From NCBI GenBank assembly GCA_024741835.1, contig JAENRP010000120.1, forward strand, positions 56,525-120,524: a DNA stretch of 64,000 nucleotides, written 5' to 3'. The position numbers were made by a program, and so were the translations under genes. A model generated the notes under the pieces. It was not told the DNA's origin. It saw only the letters and a list, made by a program, of their open reading frames with translations, and made no database searches. Of the stretch, positions 1-10,577 are shown one piece after another (the first letter of the stretch is position 1; the number at the start of each line of letters is the position of its first letter). The DNA is from Diplocarpon mali. Lineage: Eukaryota > Ascomycota > Leotiomycetes > Helotiales > Drepanopezizaceae.

Positions 1-2244
1 CAACGAGCTAGCATAATCCCATAGCACAGGCCGGATCGCCATGCCGAAAGGCGAGAGATATCCTTGATCCAGAATTGTCTTGACAAGTTTCCTTGCTGCG
101 TGGAGATCGCTGGATACAGTTTCATCTTCGGCTGGCTGGGGCAGACGGGATTCAGCTGCGACGACTTCGATGTCCACTTCCATACCTGAGCCTTGGTCAC
201 TCGCTACTGGGGTTGTGCTTGGTACGCCCATCTCATGGTCTCCCTCCTCTGCTGTTGTGGTCTGAGACGAAAACTGAATAGCTGTCCGCCGCAGACGGCC
301 CATCATGTTATCTCTTAGTATAATAATTTCATGTGCGGGTCCGAAAAGTGATAGCCGAGATGGGTTGCTGGTCCAGATGGCTTCGCCGTCTGTCTTCTTG
401 CCTCGTTCCTTTTCCGCTTCTGTATTGGCGGCCGCAAAGGCTCGTTTGATGCGGGATGTAAATATTTCCGGGACACTCTTTCTCGGCAACGGGGTAGCAG
501 CTCCGGCCGAGAACGCCGATGCCCAGCCATCGTTATCGCCTGGTACGAAGATGAAAGTTGCAGACTGGAGGAGAGTGGGGTAGTCAGAGAGGGTCTGAGC
601 CAGTCCGTCAAAGTACTCTTTGTACTCTATGCTGCCACCGCTGCCTCCTCGTGCCATGACTGCATGTTGGACGAAGTTTCCTATGAGGACAAAGACCATA
701 GGCGTGTCCTCTTCTGGCTCTGCAGCGTACAAAACAAGAATCTTTTTCAGAGCCTGGAGTGTCCGCGGCTGGTCCAGATTAACCTCGCCAATGATGACCA
801 TCCGTCCTTTGCCCCCTAATGCATCCTCAGTAGAGGGAGGTCTGAGAAGTCTTTGCTCCAACTTCCTCATCTTGGATCCCACAGCTCGCTCGCTTCCCAC
901 ACCGAGAAAGTCCACCCAGCCGAATCCTCCCGCTGCGGTCAACCCTCCCTCTCCATCGGTACCAGTAAGTCCTATAGTTACCTTTCTCCTCTCACAAGGT
1001 GGCCCGCCGATGAAGAAGCCCACAAACTTACCGCCAATTGTACCTCCAACTCCACCGACACCGCCTAGTCCACCGCCAGCGCCGTAGTCTTCTTCTTCGT
1101 AGATACCGTCTACCAGGACTATCATGCCGGGCGCAAACCAAGCTCCGTCCTCGGGGATGGGTTTGGTATGTGTTAGATCCAAAGCAATACTTCCAGTCAG
1201 GTCATTGATTGCTAAAGTCCCGGTCGGAGATATTGTTAGAAGACCTAGAAGCATGTGGCTGGTGCCATTACGGCCAAGAAGATTCGCAATGGGTGTCAAC
1301 TTGTACGCTTGCTGCGTTGTTGCTAAAATAGACGATGACCGTCTAGGTACCGGTTTGAAAGCTCCGAAAGTTGGCGTCTGGAAGGATTCATTCCTGAGAA
1401 GCCGTTGATGGATCAGATTGTATCTGTTGCGAAAAACTTGGGTTTTATGTGAGGCTTGAGGGAGCAGTGAAGGTTTTGAAGCTTCTCTAAGCGCGAGTCA
1501 GTAATAAATCTGAACAGTATATAGGATGCCAAACCTGTCAAAATGTTTTTTACCAACATTGTAGACCAGTCGAGGTTGCTCAAAGGCGTCAATGACTTTC
1601 AACCATTTCCGTGGATCTCTGAGGCTGTCGTCGTCTTCCTCGTCCTCCACGTCCAGATTCGATAATCCCACGCTTGACTGACTGTCTTCTCTACCCGAAT
1701 GGCTCAGCCTGATCCCAAGCCTTGTATGCGAGACCTCTCCGCTTTGGGAAGATCCGAGCACTAGACTGTTCTGCCTACTCAGTTCCCTCGCAGTAACTAT
1801 CCTGCCACCAGCCATGCTCCCTTCCAGATTTTTGATTATATCCTTCAATTCGCTGCCCTCCCCATCAACTATGACACCACCATTTCGATTCTTCCAACTC
1901 TTGGCCACTTCCTCCAAAACACGTTCTGCTAACCCCTCTTCTCGCCATTCCGTTCCGCAATGTCGCCCTATAAATGTGGCTAAGACTTGTAAAGCAGAGG
2001 AAGTCAGGGTCAAGCTATGTTTCTTTGTAAAAGTCCTAAAAGCTAGTGGTCGCAGAGTCGCAGGAGGAAGGATAACCGGGAGAATACTAGCTGCAGCCGG
2101 CCCAACATTGAATGGCCTGATGGGGTGGACTGGGGTGCCAAATGCGGGGGATGAGGAGGGAATTGCATTCACGACCGCGCTTGTAGACAGTTGCTTAAAT
2201 ATCGGGGCCGTTTTGTTATTTTCTCTATTACTCGACGGAGACAT
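1..2244 (-). CDS. DPB2: DNA polymerase epsilon subunit B (partial, C-terminus off the left edge)
   Basis: Second-largest subunit of the leading-strand replicative polymerase, acting in the nucleus with the CMG helicase. Exon 1 (2244-1535) carries the family stretch around RPLAFRTFTKKHSLTL and ends in KWLKVIDAFEQPRLVYNV. A 48-nt intron (1534-1487, GTTTGG...TACTGAC...TTAG) joins it to ASHKTQVFRNRYNLIHQRLL. The inactive phosphoesterase-like domain follows: MVIIGEVNLDQPRTLQALKK, FVPGDNDGW and SNPSRLSLFGPAHEIIIL. The frame is open to base 1, ending in IRPVLWDYASS, so I infer that only a short C-terminal tail is missing. An upstream in-frame ATG at 2301 exists, but the ATG at 2244 (MSPSSNREN) is preferred because two MCB boxes lie only 12-38 nt from 2301. 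The gene diverges from the histone chaperone gene starting at 2522. Confidence 0.93.
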
Positions 2245-2312
2245 GGCGAGTGTTGAGTAACATTTTCCGGCAAGTAGGCATGGTGGGGAAGTCAAAGACA
2301 TGGAAAGGGAAG

Positions 2313-2339
2313 ACGCGTTCTTGCACTAGGGTGACGCGT
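2313..2339. promoter_or_regulatory. Two MluI cell-cycle boxes (ACGCGT) in a divergent promoter
   Basis: ACGCGT occurs at 2313-2318 and 2334-2339, 21 bp apart (two helical turns), between the divergent DPB2 and NASP-like genes. ACGCGT is the MCB element bound by MBF-type (Mbp1/Swi6) factors at the G1/S transition in yeasts. Both flanking genes have S-phase roles, which fits a shared cell-cycle promoter. The motif match is direct; the regulation is inferred. Confidence 0.6.
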
Positions 2340-2521
2340 CAACGGGCGTAAAGTGTTTTGTCAAGGTGACTTATCCATCATCTGTCGCAACCACTTCTAT
2401 ACCATCAACTCATTTATCATACCATCACGTCTGCTGCATCTTCAATCTAATACAAGTCATTGGAAAGCTGTCATAAATTGCAAGAACTGCAACCTCTTAC
2501 AAAATTTAGTCTCACTTGACA

Positions 2522-4076
2522 ATGGCCGAGCCAGTAGAGCCACCAGTCACACTGTCAGAAGGTCCCGCAGCGGCAATGGAAGCCTTCAACTCAGACAAAG
2601 TCTCCCTAGCAGATCTCTGCGCGAAGGGTACAGCACAGTACGCGCACAAGAACTTCGAGGAGGCTGCAGATCTCTATGCGCAAGCTGCAGAGCTGCAAGC
2701 TGGACTCAATGGTGAGATGTCCCCCGAAAACGCAGACATCCTGTTCCTCTACGGACGGTCACTTTTCAAGGTTGGCCAGAGCAAAAGCGAAGTCTTAGGT
2801 GGAAATGCAGGTGGAGAAAAGAAGAAGCCTAGTGTAAATGCGAAAGCAAAGAAGACGGATACTACGAAGGAAGAGCCCAAGGCTGAAGGACAGGAGATCA
2901 GAGATGAAGGTGTTTCGATTGTTGTAGGACGGAATGCGAGTGAAAACGATGCGGCCGATGCGAAGAAACCTCTGTTTCAGTTCACTGGTGATGAGAACTT
3001 TGAAGATTCGGACGACGATGCTGAAGAGGTAAGCTCGAAGTACCTTTGCTGGCTATAGTCCTGACAGGCCGTTAACAGGGTGATGCCGAAGGCGAAGAAG
3101 AAGAAGACGATGACCTCGCATCGGCATTCGAGGTTCTAGATTTGGCACGAGTCCTATTTATGAAGAAACTTGAAGAGCCAGAGGAGAGTGACGGCAAAGG
3201 AAAGCAGGCTGGCCAGTCTCCTATGACAAAACATATTCTTGAGCGACTGGCGGATATCCATGACCTGCTGGCAGAAATCTCCCTTGAAAATGAGAGGCAC
3301 GTTTCATCATTCTGGGTGATAAAGTCCGCTAACTGTTACTAGATTCCCGGGTGCTGTCACCGATTTCAGAGCAGCCTTGGGTTACAAAGAAAGAATGTAC
3401 CCCGAGGAGTCAGAAATTATCGCTGAAGCTCATTTCAAGCTCTCTCTTGCTTTGGAGTTCGCTTCAATAACTAGAACCAAGGAGGAGGAAGATGAGGAGA
3501 CTACTGCCGAGTCTGAGAACCATCTGGACCAAGGTTTGAGAGACGAGGCTATCAAAGAATTGGAGCTGGCTATCATGAGCACGAAACTTAAGTTGGCGAA
3601 TCAGGAGGTCGAGCTTGCTGAGACATCTTCTCCCGACGATAACGAAGTCACCCGATCACAAATTGCCGAAGTCAAGGAAATCGTCGCTGATATGGAGGGT
3701 AGAGTAAGTCGTTCGAGCCAAGTACAACTAAGGGCTGGGCTAATCATGTCCATAGCTCGCGGAGTTAAAAGGACCGGCAGTCGATGTCAAGAAGGCTTTG
3801 TATGGACCTGCCAGCCTGGCAGGCGTGAGCTCAATGGGTGGTGTATTGGGCGCTGCGTTGGGCGAGTCTCCGGCTGAAGTAACTGCCAGAATCGACGAGG
3901 CGAAGAAGGCAGCAAATGATGTTTCCGGCCTCGTTCGTAAGAAGACGAAGCCGGCGGAGGTGCCTGCGAGTTCTAGTGTGACAAATGGGAAGCGGAAGGC
4001 AGAGGATGATAGCATCGAGAGTGACAGCAAGAAGGCCAAGGTCGAGGATGTTGTTGACGCTGAAGCCGGTGCTTGA
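2522..4076 (+). CDS. NASP: NASP/Sim3/Hif1-type histone chaperone with TPR repeats
   Basis: Nuclear chaperone of histone H3-H4 (SHNi-TPR family; Sim3 in fission yeast, Hif1 in budding yeast). Four exons: 2522-3028, 3079-3296, 3343-3703 and 3756-4076. The N-terminal TPR has AQYAHKNFEEAADLYAQAAE and ILFLYGRSLFKVG. An acidic insert (GDAEGEEEEDDDLASAFEVL) interrupts the repeats as in the family. Further TPR helices are HILERLADIHDLLAEISLEN and SEIIAEAHFKLSLALEFAS. The C-terminus is Lys-rich with KRKAEDD and SKKAKVED, likely nuclear localisation signals. Intron 2 (3297-3342) must use a GC donor (AG|GCACGT) to keep the frame into RFPGAVTDFRAALGYKERMY. The start is ATG 2522 (MAEPVEP); the in-frame codon upstream is TTG. 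The stop is 294 bp from the convergent hydrolase gene. Confidence 0.9.
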
Positions 4077-4370
4077 TGCTCAGGTGGGATGATTGGATTT
4101 TTTCTTTGGACAGATGAATTCAAAAATGGGCTGGCGTTTGAAACAGGATACCACAGGCGTATGCCCTCAAAGTCGGATCAATGATGCTTTGTTTATCACG
4201 AAGAGAGCAATTTGAGCTACTCTCCATGAGTCAGATGTGTCCGGTTGGAGTCGCGAGTGTCGGATGGGCGATATGATGCCTGGCTGGTAATCGGAACAAT
4301 CTTTTCTACTGTCTTTAACATCCTCGCAACGATGCTTCTGTGTCTGGGTTGACATTTATAATTGAAGACG

Positions 4371-5447
4371 CTACTTTGCTTCCTGGAGCTTACTCCAAAA
4401 CTCCTCAATTTGCTGAGCGACCTCTAGAACCCTCTGCCGGACAATTGCGTGTCCTACCTGCGGGACAACAACGACATTATGCATCCCAACCTTTTGGAGG
4501 TCTTGAAGACTGCACACATCGTCCAGCTCGCCCAACACGCAGAGAGTCTCGATATTCTGCTTAGCCGCCTGCGCGAACTCGGCCTGCCTGTCCAACACCC
4601 CTCCGTCTCTAAAAATGCCAACTACACTCGCTGTGTGTCCCTCGTGTTGTTTAGTTTGCCACTTCCTCTTCGTCAGTCCTGCTATGCGCGACATTTTGGC
4701 ATGCAGGGTTCGAGATATGAATGGTAAGAAACGAGAATCCACACTCACGTCTCTCACAGCCTCAGCAACGACCTCCCCGCGGCTAACTCTCTCCTTCCAA
4801 TCCACTGGAACTACTAATTCCCCACCCTCCAGCAAGCCCACCACCCATGCTCTCGCCTGATCTTCCAGTCCCTCGCCGCCTTTCAAGTAACTCTTCTCCG
4901 CCTCGCCAAACTGCGCCGAGCTCCACAAGCCAGCAGGGGCTACAAGCACCATCGACGATACAGCCTCAGGGCTCAAAGCCGCGAACGATGCCGTGATGGA
5001 TCCTCCAAACGAATAACCCAGAAAATGCGCATCGTTCCACCCAAGCTTCACCAGCAAGTCCTTGATCAGGCCATGGAAGAGGGCTTGCTCATGCGCTACC
5101 ACGGGAGTGTCAGACAACCCATGTCCCCAGAGGTCAACAAGTACACACTGGGCATGTGGAAAGCGGGAAGAGAGCACGCTTGCCAGTGGCTGAAGACCAA
5201 TTGCAGATGTTTGCACGCCGTGGATGAACAGCACATGGGATACTGGCCTGGTGAGGTTCTCGGCTGCCAGGCACGATGGGGGAAGCTCATAGTAGGCGGC
5301 TGTTCCCTGGGGCGAGTGGAGATATTGGGCTTTTGGTAGGATCTGGCCGAATGCTGCGACGAAGGAGGCTTCCGACGGAGCTGGGATTTTTCTGTGCTCC
5401 TTGGGTTTGGGAGTCCAGGGACGTGGGAGAACAAGGGAGATGGACAT
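4371..5447 (-). CDS. Alpha/beta-hydrolase fold protein
   Basis: A soluble alpha/beta hydrolase of unknown substrate. Numbered on the unspliced 358-residue frame, it shows the oxyanion strand HVLFIHG (71-77), the strand/turn VDLWGHGLSD (104-113), the nucleophile elbow GYSFGG with Ser146, the acid in GELDD (near residues 309-310) and the catalytic His in VGHAIV (H333). A likely 87-nt intron (4748-4662; GTGAGT donor, CTGAC branch, AAG acceptor) has a length divisible by three and no stop, so it can be mistaken for coding sequence. Removing it joins AEAVRD directly to WQTKQHEGHTASV, which reads like the continuous family cap region, and gives 329 residues. There is no signal peptide. Family assignment is firm; substrate and pathway are unknown. 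Confidence 0.85.
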   Translation of the reverse strand: MSISLVLPRPWTPKPKEHRKIPAPSEASFVAAFGQILPKAQYLHSPQGTAAYYELPPSCLAAENLTRPVSHVLFIHGVQTSAIGLQPLASVLSSRFPHAQCVLVDLWGHGLSDTPVVAHEQALFHGLIKDLLVKLGWNDAHFLGYSFGGSITASFAALSPEAVSSMVLVAPAGLWSSAQFGEAEKSYLKGGEGLEDQARAWVVGLLEGGELVVPVDWKERVSRGEVVAEAVRDVSVDSRFLPFISRTLHAKMSRIAGLTKRKWQTKQHEGHTASVVGIFRDGGVLDRQAEFAQAAKQNIETLCVLGELDDVCSLQDLQKVGMHNVVVVPQVGHAIVRQRVLEVAQQIEEFWSKLQEAK

Positions 5448-6676
5448 TGTTGAGGAGCGAGAATGGGTTTTTCGTTCAAGCGCCTCTAGAGCCAGACGTA
5501 CTCAGCACGATATGCAGTACCAGTGTGAGGTCCTAAGTAGGGTAAGTAATAGTCTGGGGTAAAGTGACCTAGTACTTTTTCGCCTACGGAACGCAGCGAG
5601 TATATTTCGGTACATTTTCCAGCATGAGTAATGAGATGCCGTGCTCTCATTCGTTGAGAGAGACCGGTCGAGTATCAAATGACGGTGAGATATGTGAGAA
5701 GTAAACAACCTTCCAAGGACAGTATCCTCAAGTCTTGACTTCAGACTGACGTGTACGGCATTCCGGTCAGTTTCATGGTACAATATCATGTTTGTGCATG
5801 GCTTGCGGGAGTCAGAACTCGAGGGAACTGAGACATCGGAGCCCGGCCTGGGGTGGAGCGCCGTCGAACAGGACGCTGCAGAGTTCCCAGTGCCAACGCG
5901 AAAGTTATAGCTCGCATGAAATACAATTCTCGGCATTTCACGACCTCGGAGCATGTACATGCTTTCCCACGCTCGTTCTGTCTGGTCTCCTCCAAGCATG
6001 ATAACAATCTGTGGAGGTGGCTGAGAACTATATCGAGGTCTGAGCAAAGCAAGACCCCACACTTGTTTCAATCAGATACATCACGGGCCTCGTTGTCACG
6101 TTGCTGGGGTTTGAAGCTCAGCTGAGCGTTGCAGATGATTGGGTTGAAAGGAAAAGGCAGATACTCGTGCCATGGTTAGAGTTGAACGTATTATATGAAT
6201 TATATAAGCAGCTCTGCACTCCTCAAGTTCTGGACGTGACATCCGGTGCTCAACACTCCGTGCTGCGACGAGAACGGCCTAGTTGACGTAATATCCGCTT
6301 CGTTCCCTTCCGCAAGCAACCACTCACCAACCCCCCTTCGCCGAGCAAGCCTCGAGTCAATGTTTTTAGTCTCTCCCGCCCAGCCAGCCTTTTTTCGTTT
6401 CTACTCGTATCATACTTCAGCTTCAGCTTCTGCTCCTCTGTACCTCTTTTTTGATATCACACATTGATTCAGACACACGTTCCGCAACCGTCATCGCTAT
6501 CTTCATCTACCTACCCCACGTTGTGCTCCTCCCGGCCACGGCAACACATTCACTTCAAGATCGAGCGCTGCGTCACAACAAACCTTAACCCTAGAGACTG
6601 TGGTTGAATCATCGATTCTTCCCCTACAATTCGATATTTGCCACATCATATATACCTCCTGCAGCAAACAGCGAGG
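5448..6676. other. Intergenic region and 5' leader of the SOK1/TCP11 gene
   Basis: No gene is supported here. Open frames on both strands lack recognisable domains and overlap one another. A TATA-like run (TTATATGAATTATATAAGC) lies near 6191-6209, and a pyrimidine-rich leader (about 6300-6480) precedes the downstream gene. Confidence 0.5.
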
Positions 6677-9622
6677 ATGCATCGCGCTTCCGAGAACCTC
6701 AGCGACCCAGATCGCAACTTGGCAGAGTCAACAGGGCCTCCCGAAATTCCCGGAGACCTCGACCTCATAAACGAAGACCCCAACGAATTCCGCGTTCATA
6801 CCCCTCCGCCTCGACTAGCTGCGCGGTTCTACCGTCCGACGACAAACCGCCGCAAGTCATCCGCTGCGTCGTCTCGTCGCAATTCGGTCTCCTCTGCACA
6901 TTCGCACCAGTCACAGCTCTCAAGCCGCCATGGAAGGCCCCAGAGCAATTACATCGCGCAGCACTTGCGCCGCGCATCCATTATCGAGGACAGAAAGGCT
7001 AGGCTGGCCGATAGAGCAGCCCACGCGGAGAAGGTACGCCTGCGAGCCGCTGTTGCAAAGGCGGCACCGAGAAGCACCACGAACAGCGAGGAGAGGGCGC
7101 TAGCTGCGCAGCATGCAAGAGAAAAGAACCTGGCCGAGATCGTCGCATCTTGTGCTGAGGAAGTCAAGCGAGCCAAGGGTATTGCAGAGTGGATGAAGGA
7201 GAAGAGAGAGGCCGAGGGCAAGAAGTTGAGAAAGGAAATGGAGGATAGACTTGCAGAGGCGGAAAGAAGGAGAGAAGAGATTCTCAGCCGAGGAAACTTT
7301 TCGAAGAGGGGGCGATCCTTGAGTCAGCCTCACAAAAGCATGTCACCACTACCATCCCTCCGCGAGTCTATCAGCGAGGAGGAGGCGGCTTCCAGGATTC
7401 AGCAGGAGTGGAGAATGCACCGGAAGGCCAAGTCACTCAGGGATTTTGTGGATCTCGGTCTCACTATTGACAGCGTCCGCGAAACCTCGTTTGAAGACAT
7501 AGTTGATTTACTGGCGCAGGAGAGAGTCCTCGTGAGCACTGCTCAGATACTGAGGATATGTGGATTGAAAGAAGGGGAGACTGGCTCAGTTGATGAGATG
7601 ACTGCAGTCCGGACTTTCTTGAGCGCCTTCCTCATTCTTGGGCACCCAGCTCAGGTTTTAAGTGGAAAGGTAGATATTCAGGAGCAGGAGCAGGTGGGAT
7701 CATTGCCAATGAGGAGAGATGGCCTAGCTAATCCACAACTACAGGAACTTGTAGCCAAGGCTCGAGATCTACTGATATCTTTTGAAAACGTCTTGTCTAG
7801 GTTGAATCCTGCAAACAACCACACCCCGCCCCCGGCACAGCTGTCGAATTTGTCCGAAGTCTATGCTACGTTCTTCAATGCTTTCATAGCATGGAAGGCG
7901 AGAGACTCGACGACCCTGATAGACATGATGGTTCTGCAGTTTGTGGAACTGGATTCTATCTGGCAGTCGGTCAAAGACAGCACCGAGGAAGCTGTGACTG
8001 ATTCCTACCGCGATGGCATCCGCGAGAATCAACTAAAATTGATGGTGAGAATCAAGAGACTTGCCGGCCCTCAGCAAGGCAAGATACTAATCGCGAGTGC
8101 CATCCGCGAGGCACGAAAAGTCCGGTTTGTGAAGAAGCCGGCGGGGGACTCTAGACCCCGAGCTGCCGAGTCTGCCGAGCCAGAGCAACCCGTACTGGCG
8201 GGTCTCGCTGCATCCGAGAAGCTGGTCGACACGCATCTACAGACTCTGACACCGCCATCTACTCCACGCAAGTACCACAGCTCGCATGCTGATGAGCTGC
8301 GAATCGCAAGGCCGATACTTCCTCCGAACAGGATCGTGACTCACGAAGTTGCCATCAACAGAGAGTACAGGATCGATGAAGATGCTCTCGAAGAGAGAAA
8401 CACCATCATGCAAACGGTCTTCGCTAAGATGCGCGATGAGGTCGCGTCGGGAAATAGCGATATCTGGGTCTTGGCTATGGCGGAGAACATCAGAACACGA
8501 CTCCAGCAACTCCTCAAAGAAGGTAATTCCATGTACAAACTCATCGGCGAAGCCCTTGACAATGGCGTCGTAGCTGCGGAGCTCCAAGCTGGATCATTCT
8601 CCTACGAGAAGTTCTTTTCAGTTATGGCTTCCCTCCTTCCTCGGCTGTGTGCGCCTTTCCGTGACGCAGAGATCAAAGATATTGTCGAAAACAAGATGCA
8701 GACTGGAGATATAGTTGAACGCCTGCAGGCACTGATGCACGGCATAGATCTCATGCAGCTCGATTATGCCAACTTCATGCTACAACAGGCTGCCCCAGCT
8801 CTGGTCAAGAATGCCGCGGAATACGAGACTTCAAGCTTCAGCCAGATCCTGGAGGCTTCATCCAGTAACTTGCCAGCTACAGAGAACGCCTGGAGAGAAG
8901 CGAGAAGCAAGGTCGTCGCTGAGCATGCAAGAAGAGATCCGGAGATGGTCAACCTGGCCAGAGCTCGCCCTACGCCAGAAATGATGTACATACAAATGCT
9001 TGTAGACGTCTTTACGACCCTCGACTACTCGGTCCCCATCCCCGAGACTCTTGAGCTTGATGCCAAGCGCATCTCTCGTATTCGATCCGATATCTTGCGG
9101 ATCGTCACTTCGGGGGCAATCCTGCTCCAATGCAAGAACATGCTCAAGCGGGATGTCCGCAGCCAATGGAAAACCGAAGCAACGCGCATCTTCTCGGTCC
9201 TCGAGAATTCCAAGACGCCAGAGCTTGCAAGCCAAGGCATCCAAGCAGCTCTCGAGTCATCCCGCAGCATGCCTGCCGCTACCAAGAATCACATCAGAGA
9301 CCTTGTTCTCCGCATCGTCAGAACATCTGCAGGAACCTCATCAGGCACGGTTGAGTTACGCGATCCTGTCACGAGACTCCTCATAACGAGGCTCAGGGGG
9401 CATATTCTAAGCAGACTAGCTGCCAACACGGAGAAGGAGAAAGTCAAGAGCGCGAGTACAGCCAGCGAGAAGCTCGCCAGTCTCGGACTACCAGAATTTG
9501 TACACAAGGTCGGTGCGATTGTTGAGGAGATGGCCAAGGTGGGCGCTCTGGACAGACAAAGCCACGGGGTGTGGTATGAGAGCATCGCGAAGAAGGTCGA
9601 GGAGGGGTCTGCTGCGCTGTGA
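6677..9622 (+). CDS. SOK1: SOK1/TCP11 (T-complex 11) family protein
   Basis: A single-exon, 981-residue protein. The start is ATG 6677 (MHRASENLSD); the in-frame codons upstream are not ATG. The N-terminus is disordered and Ser/Arg-rich (about 1-110). A highly charged coiled coil follows (KARLADRAAHAEKVRLRAAV to LRKEMEDRLAEAERRREEIL, about 110-215). An IQ-like motif (EEAASRIQQEWRMHRKAKS) sits near residue 236. The long helical TCP11 domain fills the rest, with landmarks such as FVDLGLTIDSVRETSFEDIV, ELDAKRISRIRSDILRIVTS and LLITRLRGHILSRL. In budding yeast SOK1 is a multicopy suppressor of protein kinase A loss, and TCP11 proteins act in cAMP signalling. A link to PKA here is by family only. 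The IQ motif could bind calmodulin. Confidence 0.85.
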   Translation: MHRASENLSDPDRNLAESTGPPEIPGDLDLINEDPNEFRVHTPPPRLAARFYRPTTNRRKSSAASSRRNSVSSAHSHQSQLSSRHGRPQSNYIAQHLRRASIIEDRKARLADRAAHAEKVRLRAAVAKAAPRSTTNSEERALAAQHAREKNLAEIVASCAEEVKRAKGIAEWMKEKREAEGKKLRKEMEDRLAEAERRREEILSRGNFSKRGRSLSQPHKSMSPLPSLRESISEEEAASRIQQEWRMHRKAKSLRDFVDLGLTIDSVRETSFEDIVDLLAQERVLVSTAQILRICGLKEGETGSVDEMTAVRTFLSAFLILGHPAQVLSGKVDIQEQEQVGSLPMRRDGLANPQLQELVAKARDLLISFENVLSRLNPANNHTPPPAQLSNLSEVYATFFNAFIAWKARDSTTLIDMMVLQFVELDSIWQSVKDSTEEAVTDSYRDGIRENQLKLMVRIKRLAGPQQGKILIASAIREARKVRFVKKPAGDSRPRAAESAEPEQPVLAGLAASEKLVDTHLQTLTPPSTPRKYHSSHADELRIARPILPPNRIVTHEVAINREYRIDEDALEERNTIMQTVFAKMRDEVASGNSDIWVLAMAENIRTRLQQLLKEGNSMYKLIGEALDNGVVAAELQAGSFSYEKFFSVMASLLPRLCAPFRDAEIKDIVENKMQTGDIVERLQALMHGIDLMQLDYANFMLQQAAPALVKNAAEYETSSFSQILEASSSNLPATENAWREARSKVVAEHARRDPEMVNLARARPTPEMMYIQMLVDVFTTLDYSVPIPETLELDAKRISRIRSDILRIVTSGAILLQCKNMLKRDVRSQWKTEATRIFSVLENSKTPELASQGIQAALESSRSMPAATKNHIRDLVLRIVRTSAGTSSGTVELRDPVTRLLITRLRGHILSRLAANTEKEKVKSASTASEKLASLGLPEFVHKVGAIVEEMAKVGALDRQSHGVWYESIAKKVEEGSAAL

Positions 9623-10577
9623 GTAGTTACGCGTGGTTTGTATTTTATGACCTGGCGTTTGGGTTTCGGGACGGATGGATAGCTAGGAGCATCAGCGACG
9701 TTTTTGGTTGTTTGGCTCAGAGACTGGTGGGTACGATTTGAACAGGCTCAATGTTTTGGCGGCTGGGGCGGCTGGTTACTGGTGACGATCATGATTTCCT
9801 AGCTTTTATCTCTTGGGTTCGGTCGGGATGGATTCTGGGTTATACGGGCGGGCTATCTGTTTGCGTTGAGCCCGGAGCTGTATTTCATGTGGAGCGTGAG
9901 CACGGACGGGATAGCGTTGGGCAAATTGGCCTCCAGTCAGCATTTTTAGAACATCATCAATCAGCGTTGCAAATGAATTAGCCGTCTTGTGCTTTGTTTG
10001 TTGACTCTGTGAGGAGATGCCGAAATAGCCCAGACGGGGGATCTTCGCGCGAGCAGGAACGGCTTTTCGTGGTGTCGACATGTTGTTCCCACTTTTTGGT
10101 AAGATGCCAGGCACATCACACCTTGGCCATGGCGACGTCCTGACCCCACGGCAGGAGAAGAGATGGCCACGGATGACCGGTTTACAGACATGGATTGGGT
10201 ATCATTGGGGCAAGAAAGCTACGAAGCCCGGCTTCTCTCCCTGTACGCAAGGAGATGGGAAATGTACACGGATTATAATACAATAAAGCCGGCCACCAAT
10301 CTTTTTCCCTCCGAGGGCAGGAAACATGAAATGCTCTCCGATGCACTTCCGACCCCTTCTCTGTGCCTGACCCCTATTCGACCGTATGAGGCGGGCCGTA
10401 GCAAGCTTGAGAAGTCCAGTCCTATCGATCGGCGGGTGAGAGGCTGCAAGGTGTTGATCTGCATAGCGAGGCTTCTTTCATGCTCTGAGCCTCGGTAGAT
10501 CTCGTCGCGAGCGTGTGAATCTCGCCGAATGGTGCTTTCTCCTCGATGTGGTTCCGAGACACGGTGGCCGCCGACGC
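9623..10577. other. Intergenic region between convergent SOK1/TCP11 and ARP1 genes
   Basis: No gene is supported. Short open frames on both strands show no recognisable motif. The stretch is expected to hold the 3' untranslated regions of the two convergent genes. Confidence 0.5.

Noticed and set aside
2245..2301. Upstream ATG of DPB2 at 2301
   Set aside because: It lies only 12 bp from an MCB box, so the transcript probably starts inside or after it; the ATG at 2244 fits better.
5502..6071. 189-codon minus-strand frame
   Set aside because: No recognisable motif, atypical composition and several other overlapping frames in the same stretch.
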